Shown here: positions 9,058 to 20,403 of the stretch, piece after piece | Numbering within the stretch: position 1 is the stretch's first letter | Layout of the letters: each line of letters opens with the position of its first letter | Source: Aquilaria yunnanensis | Taxonomy: Eukaryota > Streptophyta > Magnoliopsida > Malvales > Thymelaeaceae | Assembly (NCBI GenBank): GCA_039654915.1 | Contig: CM077597.1 | Coordinates: forward strand, 79,486,001 to 79,550,000 | Direction: 5' to 3' | Length of the DNA: 64,000 bases | The notes under the pieces: generated by a model | What the model was told of the DNA's origin: nothing | What the model saw: only the letters and a program-made list of their open reading frames with translations | Database searches by the model: none | Translations under genes and position numbers: made by a program

Positions 9058-10620
9058 CGCTCGAGGTCCTAAGGAAAGCTCCCTAGCCTCAAAATCAATT
9101 TTCATCATCGGGGTTTTAAGGATGGAACCTTTGCCTCGAAAATAATCAATTTTCATCAATCCGAGGTTTTAAGGATGGAACCTTTGCCTCGAAAACAATC
9201 AATTTTCATCAATCCGAGGTTTTAAGGATGAAACCTTTGCCTCGAAAACAATCAATTTTCATCATCGGGGTTTTAAGGATGGAACCTTTGCCTCGAAAAT
9301 AATCAATTTTCATCATCGGGGTTTTAAGGATGGAACCTTTGCCTCGAAAACAATCAATTTTCATCATCGGGGTTTTAAGGATGGAACCTTTGCCTCGAAA
9401 ATAATCAATTTTCATTATCGGGGTTTTAAGGATGGAACCTTTGCCTCGAAAATAATCAATTTTCATCATCGGGGTTTTAAGGATGGAACCTTTGCCTCGA
9501 AAACAATCAATTTTCATCATCGGAGTTTTAAGGATGGAACCTTTGCCTCGAAAATAATCAATTTTCATCGTCGGAATTTTAAGGATGAAACCTTTTCCTC
9601 GAAATCAATCAATCAATCCGAGGTTTTAAGGATGGAACCTTTGCCTCGAGATCAATCAATCAATTCGAGGTTTTAAGGATGGAACCTTTACCTCGACATC
9701 AATCAATCAATCCGAGGTTTTAAGGATAGAACCTTTGCCTCGAAATCAATCAATCAATCTGAGGTTTTAAGGATGAAACCTTTGCCTTGAAATCAATTAA
9801 TCAATTTGAAGTTTTAAGGATGGAACCTTTGCCTCGAAATCAATCAATCAATTCGAGGTTTTAAGGATGGAACCTTTGCCTCGAAAACAATCAATTTTCA
9901 TCAATTCGGGGTTTTAAGGATGGAACCTTTGCCTCGAAAACAATCAATTTTCATCATCGGGGTTTTAAGGATGGAACCTTTGCCTCGAAAACAATCAATT
10001 TTCATAATCGGGGTTTTAAGGATGGAACCTTTGCCTCGAAAAGAATCAATTTTCATCATCGGGGTTTTAAGGATGGAACCTTTGCCTCGAAAACAATCAA
10101 TTTTCATCATCGGGGTTTTAAGGATGGAACCTTTGCCTCGAAAACAATCAATTTTCATCATCGGGGTTTTAAGGACCTCGAGATCAAACAATCAATTCGA
10201 GGTTATAAAGGATGGAACCTTTACCTCGACATCAATCAATCAATCCGAGGTTGTAAAGGATGGAACCTTTACCTCGAGATCAATCAATCAATCCGAGGTT
10301 TTAAGGATGGAACCTTTGCCTCGAGATCAATCAATCAATCCGAGGTTTTAAGGATGGAACCTTTACCTCGAGATCAATCAATCAATCCGAGGTTGTAAAG
10401 GATGGAACCTTTGCCTCGAGATCAAACAATCAATCCGAGGTTGTAAAGGATGGAACCTTTGCCTCGAGATCAATCAATCAATTCGAGGTTTTAAGGATGG
10501 AACCTTTGCCTCGAGATCAATCAATCAATCCGAGGTTTTAAGGATGGAACCTTTGCCTCGAGATCAATCAATCAATCCGAGGTTTTAAGGATGGAACCTT
10601 TGCCTCGAAATCAATTTTCA
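9058..10620 (+). repeat. Tandem array A: about 46-48-bp hairpin repeats, roughly 30 copies
   Basis: Units read gaggttttaaggatggaa, then cctttgcctcga, then a spacer of caatcaat repeats or aatcaattttcatcatc. Within each unit GAGG pairs with CCTC and AAGG with CCTT, so every copy can fold as a short hairpin. Two spacer types alternate in blocks. This is the 3' UTR position (between the last gene and the PPT), where Ogre/Tat elements are known to carry variable tandem repeats. The short open frames across it are repeat artefacts. Confidence 0.9.
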
Positions 10621-10624
10621 ATTA

Positions 10625-11190
10625 ACGATAGGACTGCTCTTATCGTCGAGGTTCAAGGAAAGTTCCTTAACCTCATTCAATCAATTCCAATTTCAACGAT
10701 AGGAAAGTTCCTATCGTCGAGGTTCAAGGAAAGTTCCTTAACCTCATTCAATTAATTTCAATTTCAACGATAGGAAAGTTCCTATCGTCAAGGTTCAAGG
10801 AAAGTTCCTTAACCTCATTCAATCAATTTTAATTTCAACGATAGGAAAGTTCCTATCATCGAGGTTTAAGGAGAGTTCCTTAACCTCATTCAATCAAATT
10901 TTCAACGATAGGAAAGTTCCTATCGTCGAGGTTCAAGGAGAGTTCCTTAACCTCAATCAATCAGTCCATCTTACAACGATAGAAGTTTTCCTATCGTTAG
11001 AAGTTCTAAGGACCTTTCCTTAAACCTCAAACAAACAATCAATCAATCAACTTTTCTTCAACGATAAGAGAGTTCTTATCGCAGAGGTTCTAAGGTAGGG
11101 CCCTTAGTCTCAATTTCAATCCATCAATTTTCCTTCAACGATAGGAGAGTTCCTATCGTCAAGATTCTAAAGAGAATTCTTTAAACCTTA
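10625..11190 (+). repeat. Tandem array B: about 75-bp double-hairpin repeats, roughly 7 copies
   Basis: Each unit contains two inverted repeats: ACGATAGGAA with TTCCTATCGT, and GAGGTTCAAGGAA with TTCCTTAACCTC, joined by a caatttcaatt-type spacer. A related array occurs in opposite orientation at 38,880-39,365 in a second Ogre-type copy, so the hairpin pair is a family trait. Confidence 0.9.
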
Positions 11191-11280
11191 CTGTTTGGGC
11201 GGCGAGAAAGTTCTCAATCCCTAGTTAAGGTCGAACGAAATTTGGTAACTACTTTGCATACATCATGTCCCATGAAGCAT

Positions 11281-11293
11281 GCAAAGGGGGGCA
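11281..11293 (+). other. Polypurine tract of the Ogre-type element
   Basis: gcaaaggggggca immediately upstream of the 3' LTR start at 11,296. This is the expected position for plus-strand priming. The same tract appears inverted at 38,770-38,784 in the second copy. Confidence 0.8.
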
Positions 11294-11992
11294 GCTGTTG
11301 ACACCCAATTTCGTCCGACCTTCATAAAAAAAAATTAATTAATTAAAAAATATTAATTAAATTAAAAATAATATTTTATATTTATTGATAACAATTAGTT
11401 TAGGATGGGGGCATTTTTATTTTATAAGTTTAAAAAAAAAAAAAATAAAATATAATAATATATCTGTTTGTGTGTGTTAAATTAAAAATTAAAAATTTAT
11501 TATTAGTTAAAATAATAATAAAAATAAAAAAATCTCATCTCCAGAGACTTCGAGGCCCTCTGGAGCCTTCTCCTTTCTTCTTCTCGTTTCTATTTAGCAG
11601 GGGGCCTTCTTAGCTCTCTCACTCAGGAAGCTCCCTAGCTGGAGCGGATCTCTCACCTGCTCCCTAAGCTCTCTCTCTCCCGAAGGCTCTCCCTCTCTCT
11701 CTCTCACAACAGCTTTTCACTCTCAATTTTCCTTCCTCCCTCGCAAACAACCATCTTCTCTGGCCACACAGAACTAATTTCCTTCTCTCGACTCTCTTCT
11801 CTCTCTCTCTCTCTCTCTCCAGGATGATCTCTCTCTCACCTTCTCCTACTTCAATTGTTTCCTCCTCCTCTCCCTCAGAAGTTCGCCGCGTACTCTTCCA
11901 AGCTCAAGGCCCACGCCCACGATTCATCTCTTTCGCTCGAAAGAACAAAATATTTCCTGCTGGGTGGTATATGATTGGCGACTGTGGCTGGG

Positions 11993-12000
11993 CTATAAAT
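11993..12000 (+). promoter_or_regulatory. Candidate LTR TATA box
   Basis: CTATAAAT inside the GC-rich block of the LTR. A comparable CTATAAATAG lies at 39,407 in the related LTR segment within the METTL25-like gene intron. Confidence 0.4.
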
Positions 12001-13084
12001 CCATCTCAGTTGCTGCTGCTGCTGCCTCCCTCGGCAGTTGGCAGACGCGGTGACGCTGACCGTAGCTCGCTCTCGCAATCCCTCATCTGCTCGCCGCCTC
12101 GCTCGCTCCGTCTTCATCGACCTCGTGAAGCCTGAAGGTAGCTACTCAGTGCGCCATCGTCCATCAGCCACAGCCACCGGCGGCGTCGAGATTCCCTGTC
12201 TGTCCTCGGTTCCGGAGATGGAACCGCCACTGAAGCTATTCCCTTGCTCCACCACGCCGCGCCCGTGCTTCATGCCGCGCTTAGACTTCCCCCTCGGTCG
12301 CCCTGCCGTCCCCTTTTGCTGCAGCGCCACCATCGTCCCGACGCCGGAAGAACAAAAGAAGAAGACGAAGACGCCAGACGCATCTTTTATTTTGACCAAG
12401 TCAAAGTTTTTTTTTTTTGGGTAAAACCCTTATTCAATCCTCCATCTTCTAATTTTATTTCATATGAGTCACTAACTTCATTTTATCTCGCAGATCAGTC
12501 ACTAACAGCAGGATTTTTATTGATTTCTCTTTTCTTTTGTTTTATTTATTTTGTCTGTTTGAGCTTTGCATTAATTTTAATTATTAAGTTTATACAAAAT
12601 ATGACTTATGTGTTTTACTTCATGTTGTCTCTTTTGTTTTGTTTTTTTTTTTTGTTTGTTTTCTTTTTATTTGTTCTCTTTATTTACTCATCGGTTGATT
12701 TATTTACTTACTTACTTGACTATCTATTTTTTTTTACTTATTTATTTATTTACTTACTTCTTTATTTATTTTACTTTCTTTGATTTCTCTCTTTGTTCTG
12801 TTTAATTTGTCATCTATCAAATTAAGTCATTAAATCTATATAGGCATATCATTTGGAATGTTTAATTCATTTTTATATTTTCTGGTTCTTATAATTGTAA
12901 TTTAGATCTCATAATGCATCTTGAAAATAAAAAATATTAATAGGATATAAGAATAATTAGTAAATTAATTGCTCATGTATGCTTACTTTTCTCATCATCT
13001 AGAAATTAGGAAGAGATTTAATAAGAGATCAATTTTATAACACATGGCAAATTTCAGAGATCCACCCGTAGTAATTAATAAAAT

Positions 13085-13490
13085 CCGAAATCAATCCTTC
13101 ATCCATGTCCAGATGATTCGGTTAGAATCCATGGCTTGGATATTAACTAAGATTATTAAAAATAAAATAAAATTAAATAACGAAATTTTAAGGACGTCTA
13201 TATCCATGTCCAAATGATTCGGTTAGAATCCATGGCTTGGATATTAGCTAAGATTATTAAAAATAAAATAAAATTAAATAACAAAATCCTAAGACGGATC
13301 ATATCCATGTCCAAATGATTCGGTTAGAATCCATGGCTTGGATATTAGCTAAAAATATTAATTATTAAAAATAAAATTAAATAACGAGATCCTAAAACGG
13401 ATCATATCCATGTCTAAATGATTCGGTTAGAATCCATGGCTTGGATATTAAATTCCATATCCGAATGATCCGGCAAGATCCACGGTTTGG
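13085..13490 (+). repeat. LTR dyad-motif repeat, about 100-115-bp period
   Basis: Four copies of CCATGTCC...aatgattcggtta...CCATGG at about 13,105, 13,203, 13,305 and 13,408, and a divergent fifth at 13,458, separated by AT-rich linkers. Related motifs recur near 14,602, 14,733 and 14,782 and in the 5' LTR. Each has inverted ends (CCATG/CATGG). Confidence 0.8.
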
Positions 13491-13921
13491 AAGAACAAAT
13501 TATATCCTAAACTTCTAATAAAAAATAATAATCGCCGCGACATTCAACAAAACCACCACCAGTCGTAAATAAATCGTTCGCCATCATTCGACATCAAATC
13601 AGGGGCAAAAATCCGTTCGCAAATCCTCAGCTCGATTAAGAGTCGATTCAAAATTCACGGTATAATTTCTCTTTAATCCTCCAGTTTTTTTTTATACAAG
13701 TCGTTAACCTTTTTATTATTTCTGAAGAACTAACAATAATCTTTATATGTTTATTATTATTATTATTGTTATCATTGTTATTATTATTCCATTCAAATCA
13801 TTAACCATTTAATTTTTGTTATATTAACAACTAACTTTACTAACTGCTAACTTTTATTATTATCGTTATCACTAACCATTTAATTTTTGTTATACTAACA
13901 ACTAATTTTACAAACAACTAA

Positions 13922-13927
13922 CTTTTA

Positions 13928-13972
<45 letters not shown>
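13922..13972 (+). repeat. (TTA)n microsatellite
   Basis: A run of TTA/TAT triplets inside the 3' LTR. Confidence 0.9.
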
Positions 13973-13976
<4 letters not shown>

Positions 13977-15087
13977 TGGAAGGTTATACCTCTTTTTATT
14001 TTTAAGTAGACGGCAAAAAGCCCCATTTTTCTTTTATTTATCTAATCTCCCGCAATTATTTACTTTATTGCACGTTTTATTTTCATGTCAATGGTTAAAT
14101 GCCCCCACTTTATTTATTTATTTATTTTCATGCAACTTTATTTTTCTTTATGTGAACGATTAACTTTACTTTATTTGGTGACGACGCTCATTTCACTTCC
14201 ATGTTTTATTCTTATTTTATTATTTCTATTACAACAAAAGCCAACACCCTTTATCATTATTTGGAATATATATTATTATTTCTTTAAATAACAAAATAAT
14301 TAAACTTATCTTTTTAATTCATTTAAATAACAAAAATTTAATTTTTGTTTCTTTTAAATAAAAATAAATAAAAAAAAAATCAATCATAACCAAATGGTTT
14401 CACAAAAAAAAAATTATTTTTTCTAAAGTATTTGATTTAAATTTATAGATTTAGATTATTCAATAAAATTTTTCAAAAAAAAGAATGAAAAATAAAATAA
14501 AATTTTAAAAACAAAACAAAATACAAAACAATAAAAAATAATAAAATTTCCAAATTTCACAAAATTTATGACAAATCATGAATTAGGTTTTAGATTAAAA
14601 TCCATGTCCGGGTGATCCAATAGGATTCATGGCTTGGAAAAATATACAAACTTTTAATTGAATAAAAATAAATACAAAGATAAAAATCCATATTTACAAT
14701 ATGGATTAAATTATTTAAAAGTTCACCAAATTCCGTGTCCAAATGACTCGGCAGAGTCCATGGTTCGGAATCAAAATCTTCCGTGTCCAAATGACTCGGT
14801 AGAGTCCATGGTTCGGAAGTATAAAATTATATACAAATTAATTACCAAAAATCCACATCCGATTAATTCAGTTAAAAATTCTAGATTGAAAATTAACTGA
14901 AATTTTTCTAAAAGCAAAGCAAAACAAAATTAAAATCAACTAAGGTGCCAATTTTGGGCGCTATAACAAAATTGTTTTAGCGTAACCGTACTCCCGATCC
15001 CCGAACTCTCGCAGACCAATTTTAAGGTGACCAATCGACCTAGGTAAACGGATTGGTGGCGACTCCAGAAAACCCGACGTTGCCACA

Positions 15088-15092
15088 CGGGG
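15088..15092 (+). other. Presumed target-site duplication of the Ogre-type element in the Copia LTR
   Basis: CGGGG directly after the LTR end aligns with CAGGG at 21,996-22,000 in the other Copia LTR. The rest of the Copia LTR follows without a gap, as expected if the Ogre-type element inserted here. The partner copy lies upstream of the window. Confidence 0.6.
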
Positions 15093-16437
15093 TAAACCGG
15101 GTGTTCGAAAATTTCATACCTAATTTTCGGTTGAGATCTCTCACTCAACTGTAGAGTCGAATCACAAAACCTGAACAGTTGACGTGTTCAGGCTCTCTAT
15201 GGTATCCACACGAGCCTCTCGGGATCACCACGCTTCCACCACGTCCCGGCAGATGCGTTTCTCTTGCGCTCGCAGTGCTAGCTTGCGTCCTCCAAGGAAT
15301 TGCAAGAGAAGAGTGTGGCTGTCCTTTTGGGAGGCTAGGGCAAGGAGACCTGCGAATTTCTCACTTAAAAGTTGTATTTATAGTGAGACTCAACTTCCAG
15401 GCCTAATGGGTTTCAAAGCCCTAATCCAATTAGGATTTAATTTCGGGCTTAATAATGGCTCAACTCCTTGGCCCATTATTAATACGAAATTAAAGTGAAA
15501 CCATAACCCAAATAATTAGCCCATGCACTCTAATGATCCAAATAGCTCTATGTGTGCGACCCAATAGGCTCTTGCCATGTTGGCAATGATCATAAATCAC
15601 ATTTATGATCATAAGCAATGAGCGGTGTCTAGCAACACATCATTGCTACCCAAGTGACAAGATTGTCGGTGAATCGACTAAACCTTTATGATCATCACCG
15701 ATATATGCCATTGTCCCTTTGTCCAAGATATCAAGACTAAGCACAAGACATGGAATATGTCACTCTCGTATAGCCCAATCTTCGGTTTCTTGATTACCGA
15801 GTAGACCAAATTAAACTGACGACATTGATATCATATATCAACTCATCAGAGCATGGCCATGCATTTTCTAAGTCTTACTCTATCAAGGGGCCCAAAGATA
15901 TCACTCCCGTTACATAGGAGGGACAAATCCCATCTTGATCATACAAATCCCTCCGCATGATATGTGACATACCCAATAACCTCCTTCAAGTTCACTCAGT
16001 TACGAGCAACAAAGGAAAGCATCAAAGTATGTGACTCACATGTAGGGAACCTTGATGATCTTAGGTCGAAGGACTACATATACCATGATCACTATGAGAA
16101 TCACTTATGACACTCATATAACGATCCATGAAGTGTTCTCATGGTGGGTCGGTCCAGTACACAAGTTCTCCAACTTGTACCCATATGTAGACTACATATC
16201 TCATATTAGTCTCCACATATGCTAGTCATTATGTATTATTGCAACCCGCTCCACAATAATACTAGACTAGGGACGTTTAAGAATATCATTATTCTAGGGT
16301 TACAATTATGTTTATTATGTTACGCAGAAACAAAACAACAAACAAAATTGCTGGATTAATGCCTCAATAAAATATCATGACTCAATGTGCAAAAATACAA
16401 TCATCTCATGATTGGCCTTTTGGGCACAATACTAACA
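15088..16437 (-). repeat. 3' LTR of the Copia element, truncated by insertion
   Basis: Aligns base for base with 21,996-23,345. The missing part, corresponding to 21,930-21,995, should lie beyond the 5' end of the Ogre-type element, outside the window. A 75-codon and a 104-codon frame here are repeated in the other LTR and are not genes. Confidence 0.9.
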
Positions 16438-19400
16438 ATCTCCCACTTGCACTAAAAGCCAATCATCCATGTATCTAATACCGATGGACCTAGAATGGCT
16501 ATCATGCTTCTGCTGCGTAAGGGGCTTTGTCAGTGGATCAGCAATGTTGCTGTCTGTCGAAGTCCTGCATATCCTTACATCACCCCTCTCAATGATCTCC
16601 CTGATGAGATGATAGCGTCGAAGTATGTGTTTAGATCGTTGGTGAGATCAAGGTTCCTTAGCCTGTGCGATTGCTCCATTGTTGTCACAATAGAGCTCTA
16701 TCGGGTCAACAATGCTTGGAACCACTCCAAGTTCAGTGATGAACTTCTTGATCCAAACTGCCTCCTTCGCAACATCAGAGGCGGCAATGTATTCAGATTC
16801 TGTTGTAGAGTCAGCTACTGTCTCTTGCTTTGAACTCTTCCAGCTCACAGCACCACCACCAATACAAAACACATAACCAGATTGCGATCTAAAATCATCC
16901 TTATTGGATTAGAAGCTTGCATCGGTGTAACCCCTTACAACGAGCTCATCTTTACCTCCAAAGACCAAGAATGCATCCTTAGTCCTTCGTAAGTACTTAA
17001 GGATGTTCTTAACAGCTGTCCAGTGACTTTCACCGGGGTTCGATTGGTACCTACTCGTCATGCTCAAAGCATATGAGACATCGGGACGAGTACATATCAT
17101 GGCATACATGATAGATCCAATTGCTGAGGCATATGGAATCTTACTCATGCGCTCTCTCTCCTCGGTTGTACTCGGACACTGAGATCTAGAAAGAGTGATA
17201 CCATGTGACATGGGCAAGAATCCTTTCTTGGAATCTTGCATGCTAAACCTCTTTAGCACCTTGTCAATATATGTACTTTGACTTAGGCCAAGAAGCTTTC
17301 TAGATCTATCTCTATAGATCCTGATGCCTAACACATAGGCTGCTTCACCCAAGTCCTTCATAGAGAAACATTTCCTTAGCCAAGTCTTCATAGACTGTAG
17401 CTCAGGAATGTCATTCTCGATGAGTAGTATGTCATCTACATACAACACCAAGAAGACAATAGCGCTCCCACTAACCTTCTTGTAGACACAAGGTTCATCT
17501 TCATTTTTGATAAAACCAAACTCTTTGATTGCATCATCAAAACGAAGATTCCAACTTCGAGAAGCTTGCTTCAGTCCATAAATGGACCTTTGCAATTTGC
17601 ACACTTTATTGGCATTCCCAGGAGTGACAAAACCCTCAGGCTGTGTCATGTACACATCCTCAAGTAGCTTTCCATTTAGGAATGCAGTTTTGACATCCAT
17701 TTGCCATATCTCATAATCATAGTGTGCAGCAATAGCAAACAAAATTCGGATGGATTTAAGCATAGCAACTGGTGAAAAAGTTTCATCATAGTCAATACCA
17801 TGAATTTGCTTGAAACCTTTTGCAACCAATCTTCCCTTAAAGGTAATCACATTACCATCCATGTCAGTTTTCTTCTTGAAAACCCATTTGCACCCTATAG
17901 GTTTTACCCCTTCAGGTGGGTCAACCAAAGTCCATACTTGGTTTTCATACATGGATTCCATCTCGGATTTCATGGCCATTAGCCACTTCTCAGAGTCAGG
18001 CCCCGACATAGCTTGTTGGTAGGTTGTGGGCTCATCTTGATCCATGAGCATCACATCACCGATGTGAGTCACGAGAAATCCATATCTCTCGGGCTCACGC
18101 CGAATCCTACCAGTCCTACGTGGGCTTTGTGCTACAGGAACAAACTCTTGAACCACAACATCTTGTGGTGTCTGTTCAGGTTCCATTTCAGGTTCAATGT
18201 CTCCTTGTTGTTCTTGAATTTCTTCAAGTTCTACTTTCCTCCCACTAGTTCCTTTAGAGATAAACTCTTTCTCCAAAAAGACACCAGTTCGAGCAACAAA
18301 CACTTTTTACTCAGAAGGATTTTAGAAATAGTAACCCTTTGTTTCTTTGGGATACCCAACAAAAAGACATTTTTTAGATTTGGGCCCTAGTTTGTTAGAG
18401 GATTGACGTTTTACATAAGCGTCACAGCCCCAAATCTTCATAAAAGACAAATTGGGACGCCTCCCACTCCATATCTCATATGGTGTCTTTTGAACCGATT
18501 TAGATGGAACTCGGTTTAGTGTAAAAGCGGTTGTCTCTAGAGCATGTCCCCAAAAGGAGTTTGGAAGGTCAGCTTGACTCATCATGGAGCGAACCATGTC
18601 TAACAGAGTTCGATTTCTCCTTTCAGAAACACCATTCCATTGAGGTGTACCTGGTGGAGTGAGTTGTGATATTATACCACACTCCTTCAGATAGTCAAGG
18701 AATTCTCGATCCAAGTACTCTCCACCTCGATCTGATCGAAGCACTTTGATACTCTTCCCGAGTTGATTCTCTACTTCATTCTTGAATTCTTTGAACTTTT
18801 CAAAGGATTCTGACTTGTGTCTCATAAGATACACATAGCCATATCTGCTGAAGTCATCAGTGAAAGTAATGAAGTATTGGAAACCTCCTCTAGCTTGTGT
18901 AGACATAGGGCCACATACATCACTATGTATGAGTCCTAGTAAGTCATTAGCCCTTTCACTTTGCCCTGTGAATGGGGCTTTGGTCATCTTGCCCAACAAA
19001 CATGACTCACATGTCTCATATGATTCAAAATCAAATGAGTCCAAGAGTCCATCCTTATGGAGCTTGGATATGCGGGTCTCATTTATATGGCCCAAGCGAC
19101 AGTGCCAGAGATAGGTCGAGTTTGAATCATTTAATCTGACCTTCTTGGTATTCACATTATAGATTGGATCTTCAAGGTCTAGAACATACAACCCATTGCT
19201 AAGTTGAGCACTACCATAAAAGATTTCATTCAAATAAATAGAACAACATTTGTCCTTTATTATAAATGAAAAACCTTTCTTGTCCAAACAAGAAACAGAA
19301 ATCAAATTTCTACTAATAGTAGGCACAAAGTAGCAGTTGTCTAATTCTAAAACTAATCCACTAGGTAAAGTGAGAACATAAGTCCCTACGGCTAAGGCAG

Positions 19401-20403
19401 CAACCCTTGCTCCATTTCCAACACGTAGGTCCACTTCACCTCGGGCCAATCTTCTACTTCTACTTAGATCCTGCACATTTGCACAAATGTGAGATCCACA
19501 TCCAGTATCCAATACCCAAGATGAGGAAGTAGAAAAGTTAGCCTTTATAACAAAAATACCTGAAGTGGAAGTCTTACTTCCCTTTTCCTTAGCAAGTTCT
19601 TCAAGATAGAGCTTACAGTTGCGCTTCCAGTGTCCAGGTTGCTTACAATGGAAGCACTCCCCTTTCTTTGCCACACCACCCTTTGGTTTCAGTGCAGCTG
19701 AAGAAGAACTAGCATTGGACTTTCCATTAGCTTTATCCTCCTTCTTGTTGGCTTTTCCTTGTCCCTTGCCCTTTTGAACCATCAAAATGGGCTTAGCCTT
19801 CTTAAGGTTTTGCTCAGCAGTTCTCAACATGTTGAGCAATTCAGGAAGGGACTTGTCTAGGTCGTTCATGTTATAGTTCATGACGAACTGACTGTAGCTT
19901 TCAGGCAACGATTGCAAGACTACATCGATAGCCAACTCTTTCTGAAGAGCAATTCCCAAATTCTCAAGATTCTCAATGTACCCAATCATCTTGAGCACAT
20001 GAGGACCCACGGGACTTCCCTCAGACATCTTGCACTGAAACAATGCCTTAGAGGTCTCAAACCTCTCATGCCTAGCTTGCTCTTGGAAAAGCATTTTGAG
20101 ATGTTCGATCATATCGAACGCCCCCATGTTCTCATGTTGCTTCTGAAGCTCAGATTCCATGGTAATAAGCATGAGGCATGCAACATCCAAAGCATCATCA
20201 GAATGCCTCTTGTGAGCATCCCTTTCAGCTCTTGGAGCAGTGGCAGCAGGCTCATTCGGAATGGGCTGCTCTAGGACATATGCCTTTCTCTCTTGTTTGA
20301 GGACTATCCTCAAGTTTCGGTACCATTTGAGAAAGTTGGTCCCATTCAGTTTTTCCTTCTCAAGGATCGATCGCAACGAAAGTGTCGATGTGTTTTGTGC
20401 CAT
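16432..20403 (-). pseudogene. Copia gag-pol polyprotein with four in-frame stops
   Basis: A frame of 1,323 codons from ATG 20,403 to a TAG just inside the 3' LTR, with no frameshift. In order: gag (MAQNTSTLSLRSILEKEKL), zinc knuckle CFHCKQPGHWKRNC, protease LDTGCGSH, integrase with a His-Cys motif (HCRLGHI...CESCLLGK) and the DDE residues in IHSDVCGPM, TDDFSRYGY and NGVSERRNRT, then RT with LYVDDILL, and RNase H. Stops are at 18,324-18,322 (in place of Tyr), 18,309-18,307 and 16,911-16,909 (CAA to TAA), and 16,650-16,648 (CGA to TGA). Three of the four are C-to-T changes on the coding strand, as expected from deamination of methylated DNA. The element cannot make a full polyprotein. Confidence 0.92.
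16438..16450 (-). other. Copia polypurine tract
   Basis: On the minus strand aagtgggagat lies directly before the LTR start TGTTAGTATTG, at the usual PPT position. Confidence 0.65.

Larger units (their letters stand above)
1..15087 (+). mobile_element. Giant non-autonomous Ogre/Tat-type LTR retrotransposon carrying cargo genes
   Basis: Positions 1-936 repeat 14,153-15,087 almost exactly, so the window opens inside the 5' LTR and the second copy is the 3' LTR. A primer-binding site follows the 5' LTR and a polypurine tract precedes the 3' LTR, which fixes the orientation as plus. The interior (937-11,295) has no recognisable gag, protease, RT, RNase H or integrase. It is therefore a large retrotransposon derivative that must borrow proteins from an autonomous relative. 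The LTR start tgttgacaccc, the LTR length of about 3.8 kb, the PBS and the tandem-repeat 3' UTR fit the Ogre/Tat group of Gypsy elements; that lineage is inference. In the portion I could compare, the two LTRs differ at only a handful of positions, so the insertion is recent. Confidence 0.85.
11296..15087 (+). repeat. 3' LTR of the Ogre-type element (3,792 bp)
   Basis: Starts TGTTGACACCC after the PPT and ends ...GCCACA, with the last 935 bases repeated at 1-936. In order: an AT-rich start, a CT-rich and then GC-rich block (11,530-12,370) with a likely TATA at 11,993, T-rich tracts (12,400-12,810), dyad-motif repeats (13,080-13,490), a TTA microsatellite (about 13,922-13,972), and the terminal segment shared with position 1. 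The open frames in the GC-rich and T-rich parts have no recognisable homology. Confidence 0.9.

Noticed and set aside
9209..10351. Open frames of repeated MKIDYFRGKGSILKTPM or MEPLPRKQSIFIIGVLR peptides
   Set aside because: They arise because the tandem repeat period is a multiple of three; both strands are open at once and there is no start context or promoter.
9058..11190. Regular direct repeats resembling a CRISPR array
   Set aside because: The spacers are themselves repeated, the units are variable, there are no cas genes, and the sequence is eukaryotic; it is a retroelement 3'-UTR tandem array.
937..11295. A degraded gag-pol in the Ogre-type interior
   Set aside because: I looked for FxDD/YVDD, DTGA, HHCC and DDE patterns in the given frames and saw none, so I describe the element as non-autonomous.
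11824..12805. Frames of 80-179 codons in the 3' LTR
   Set aside because: The GC-rich and T-rich composition produces them; overlapping frames are open on both strands and none resembles a protein family.
15179..15498. 75- and 104-codon frames as a gene
   Set aside because: They lie in a Copia LTR and are repeated at 22,087-22,406; the first starts at TTG rather than ATG.
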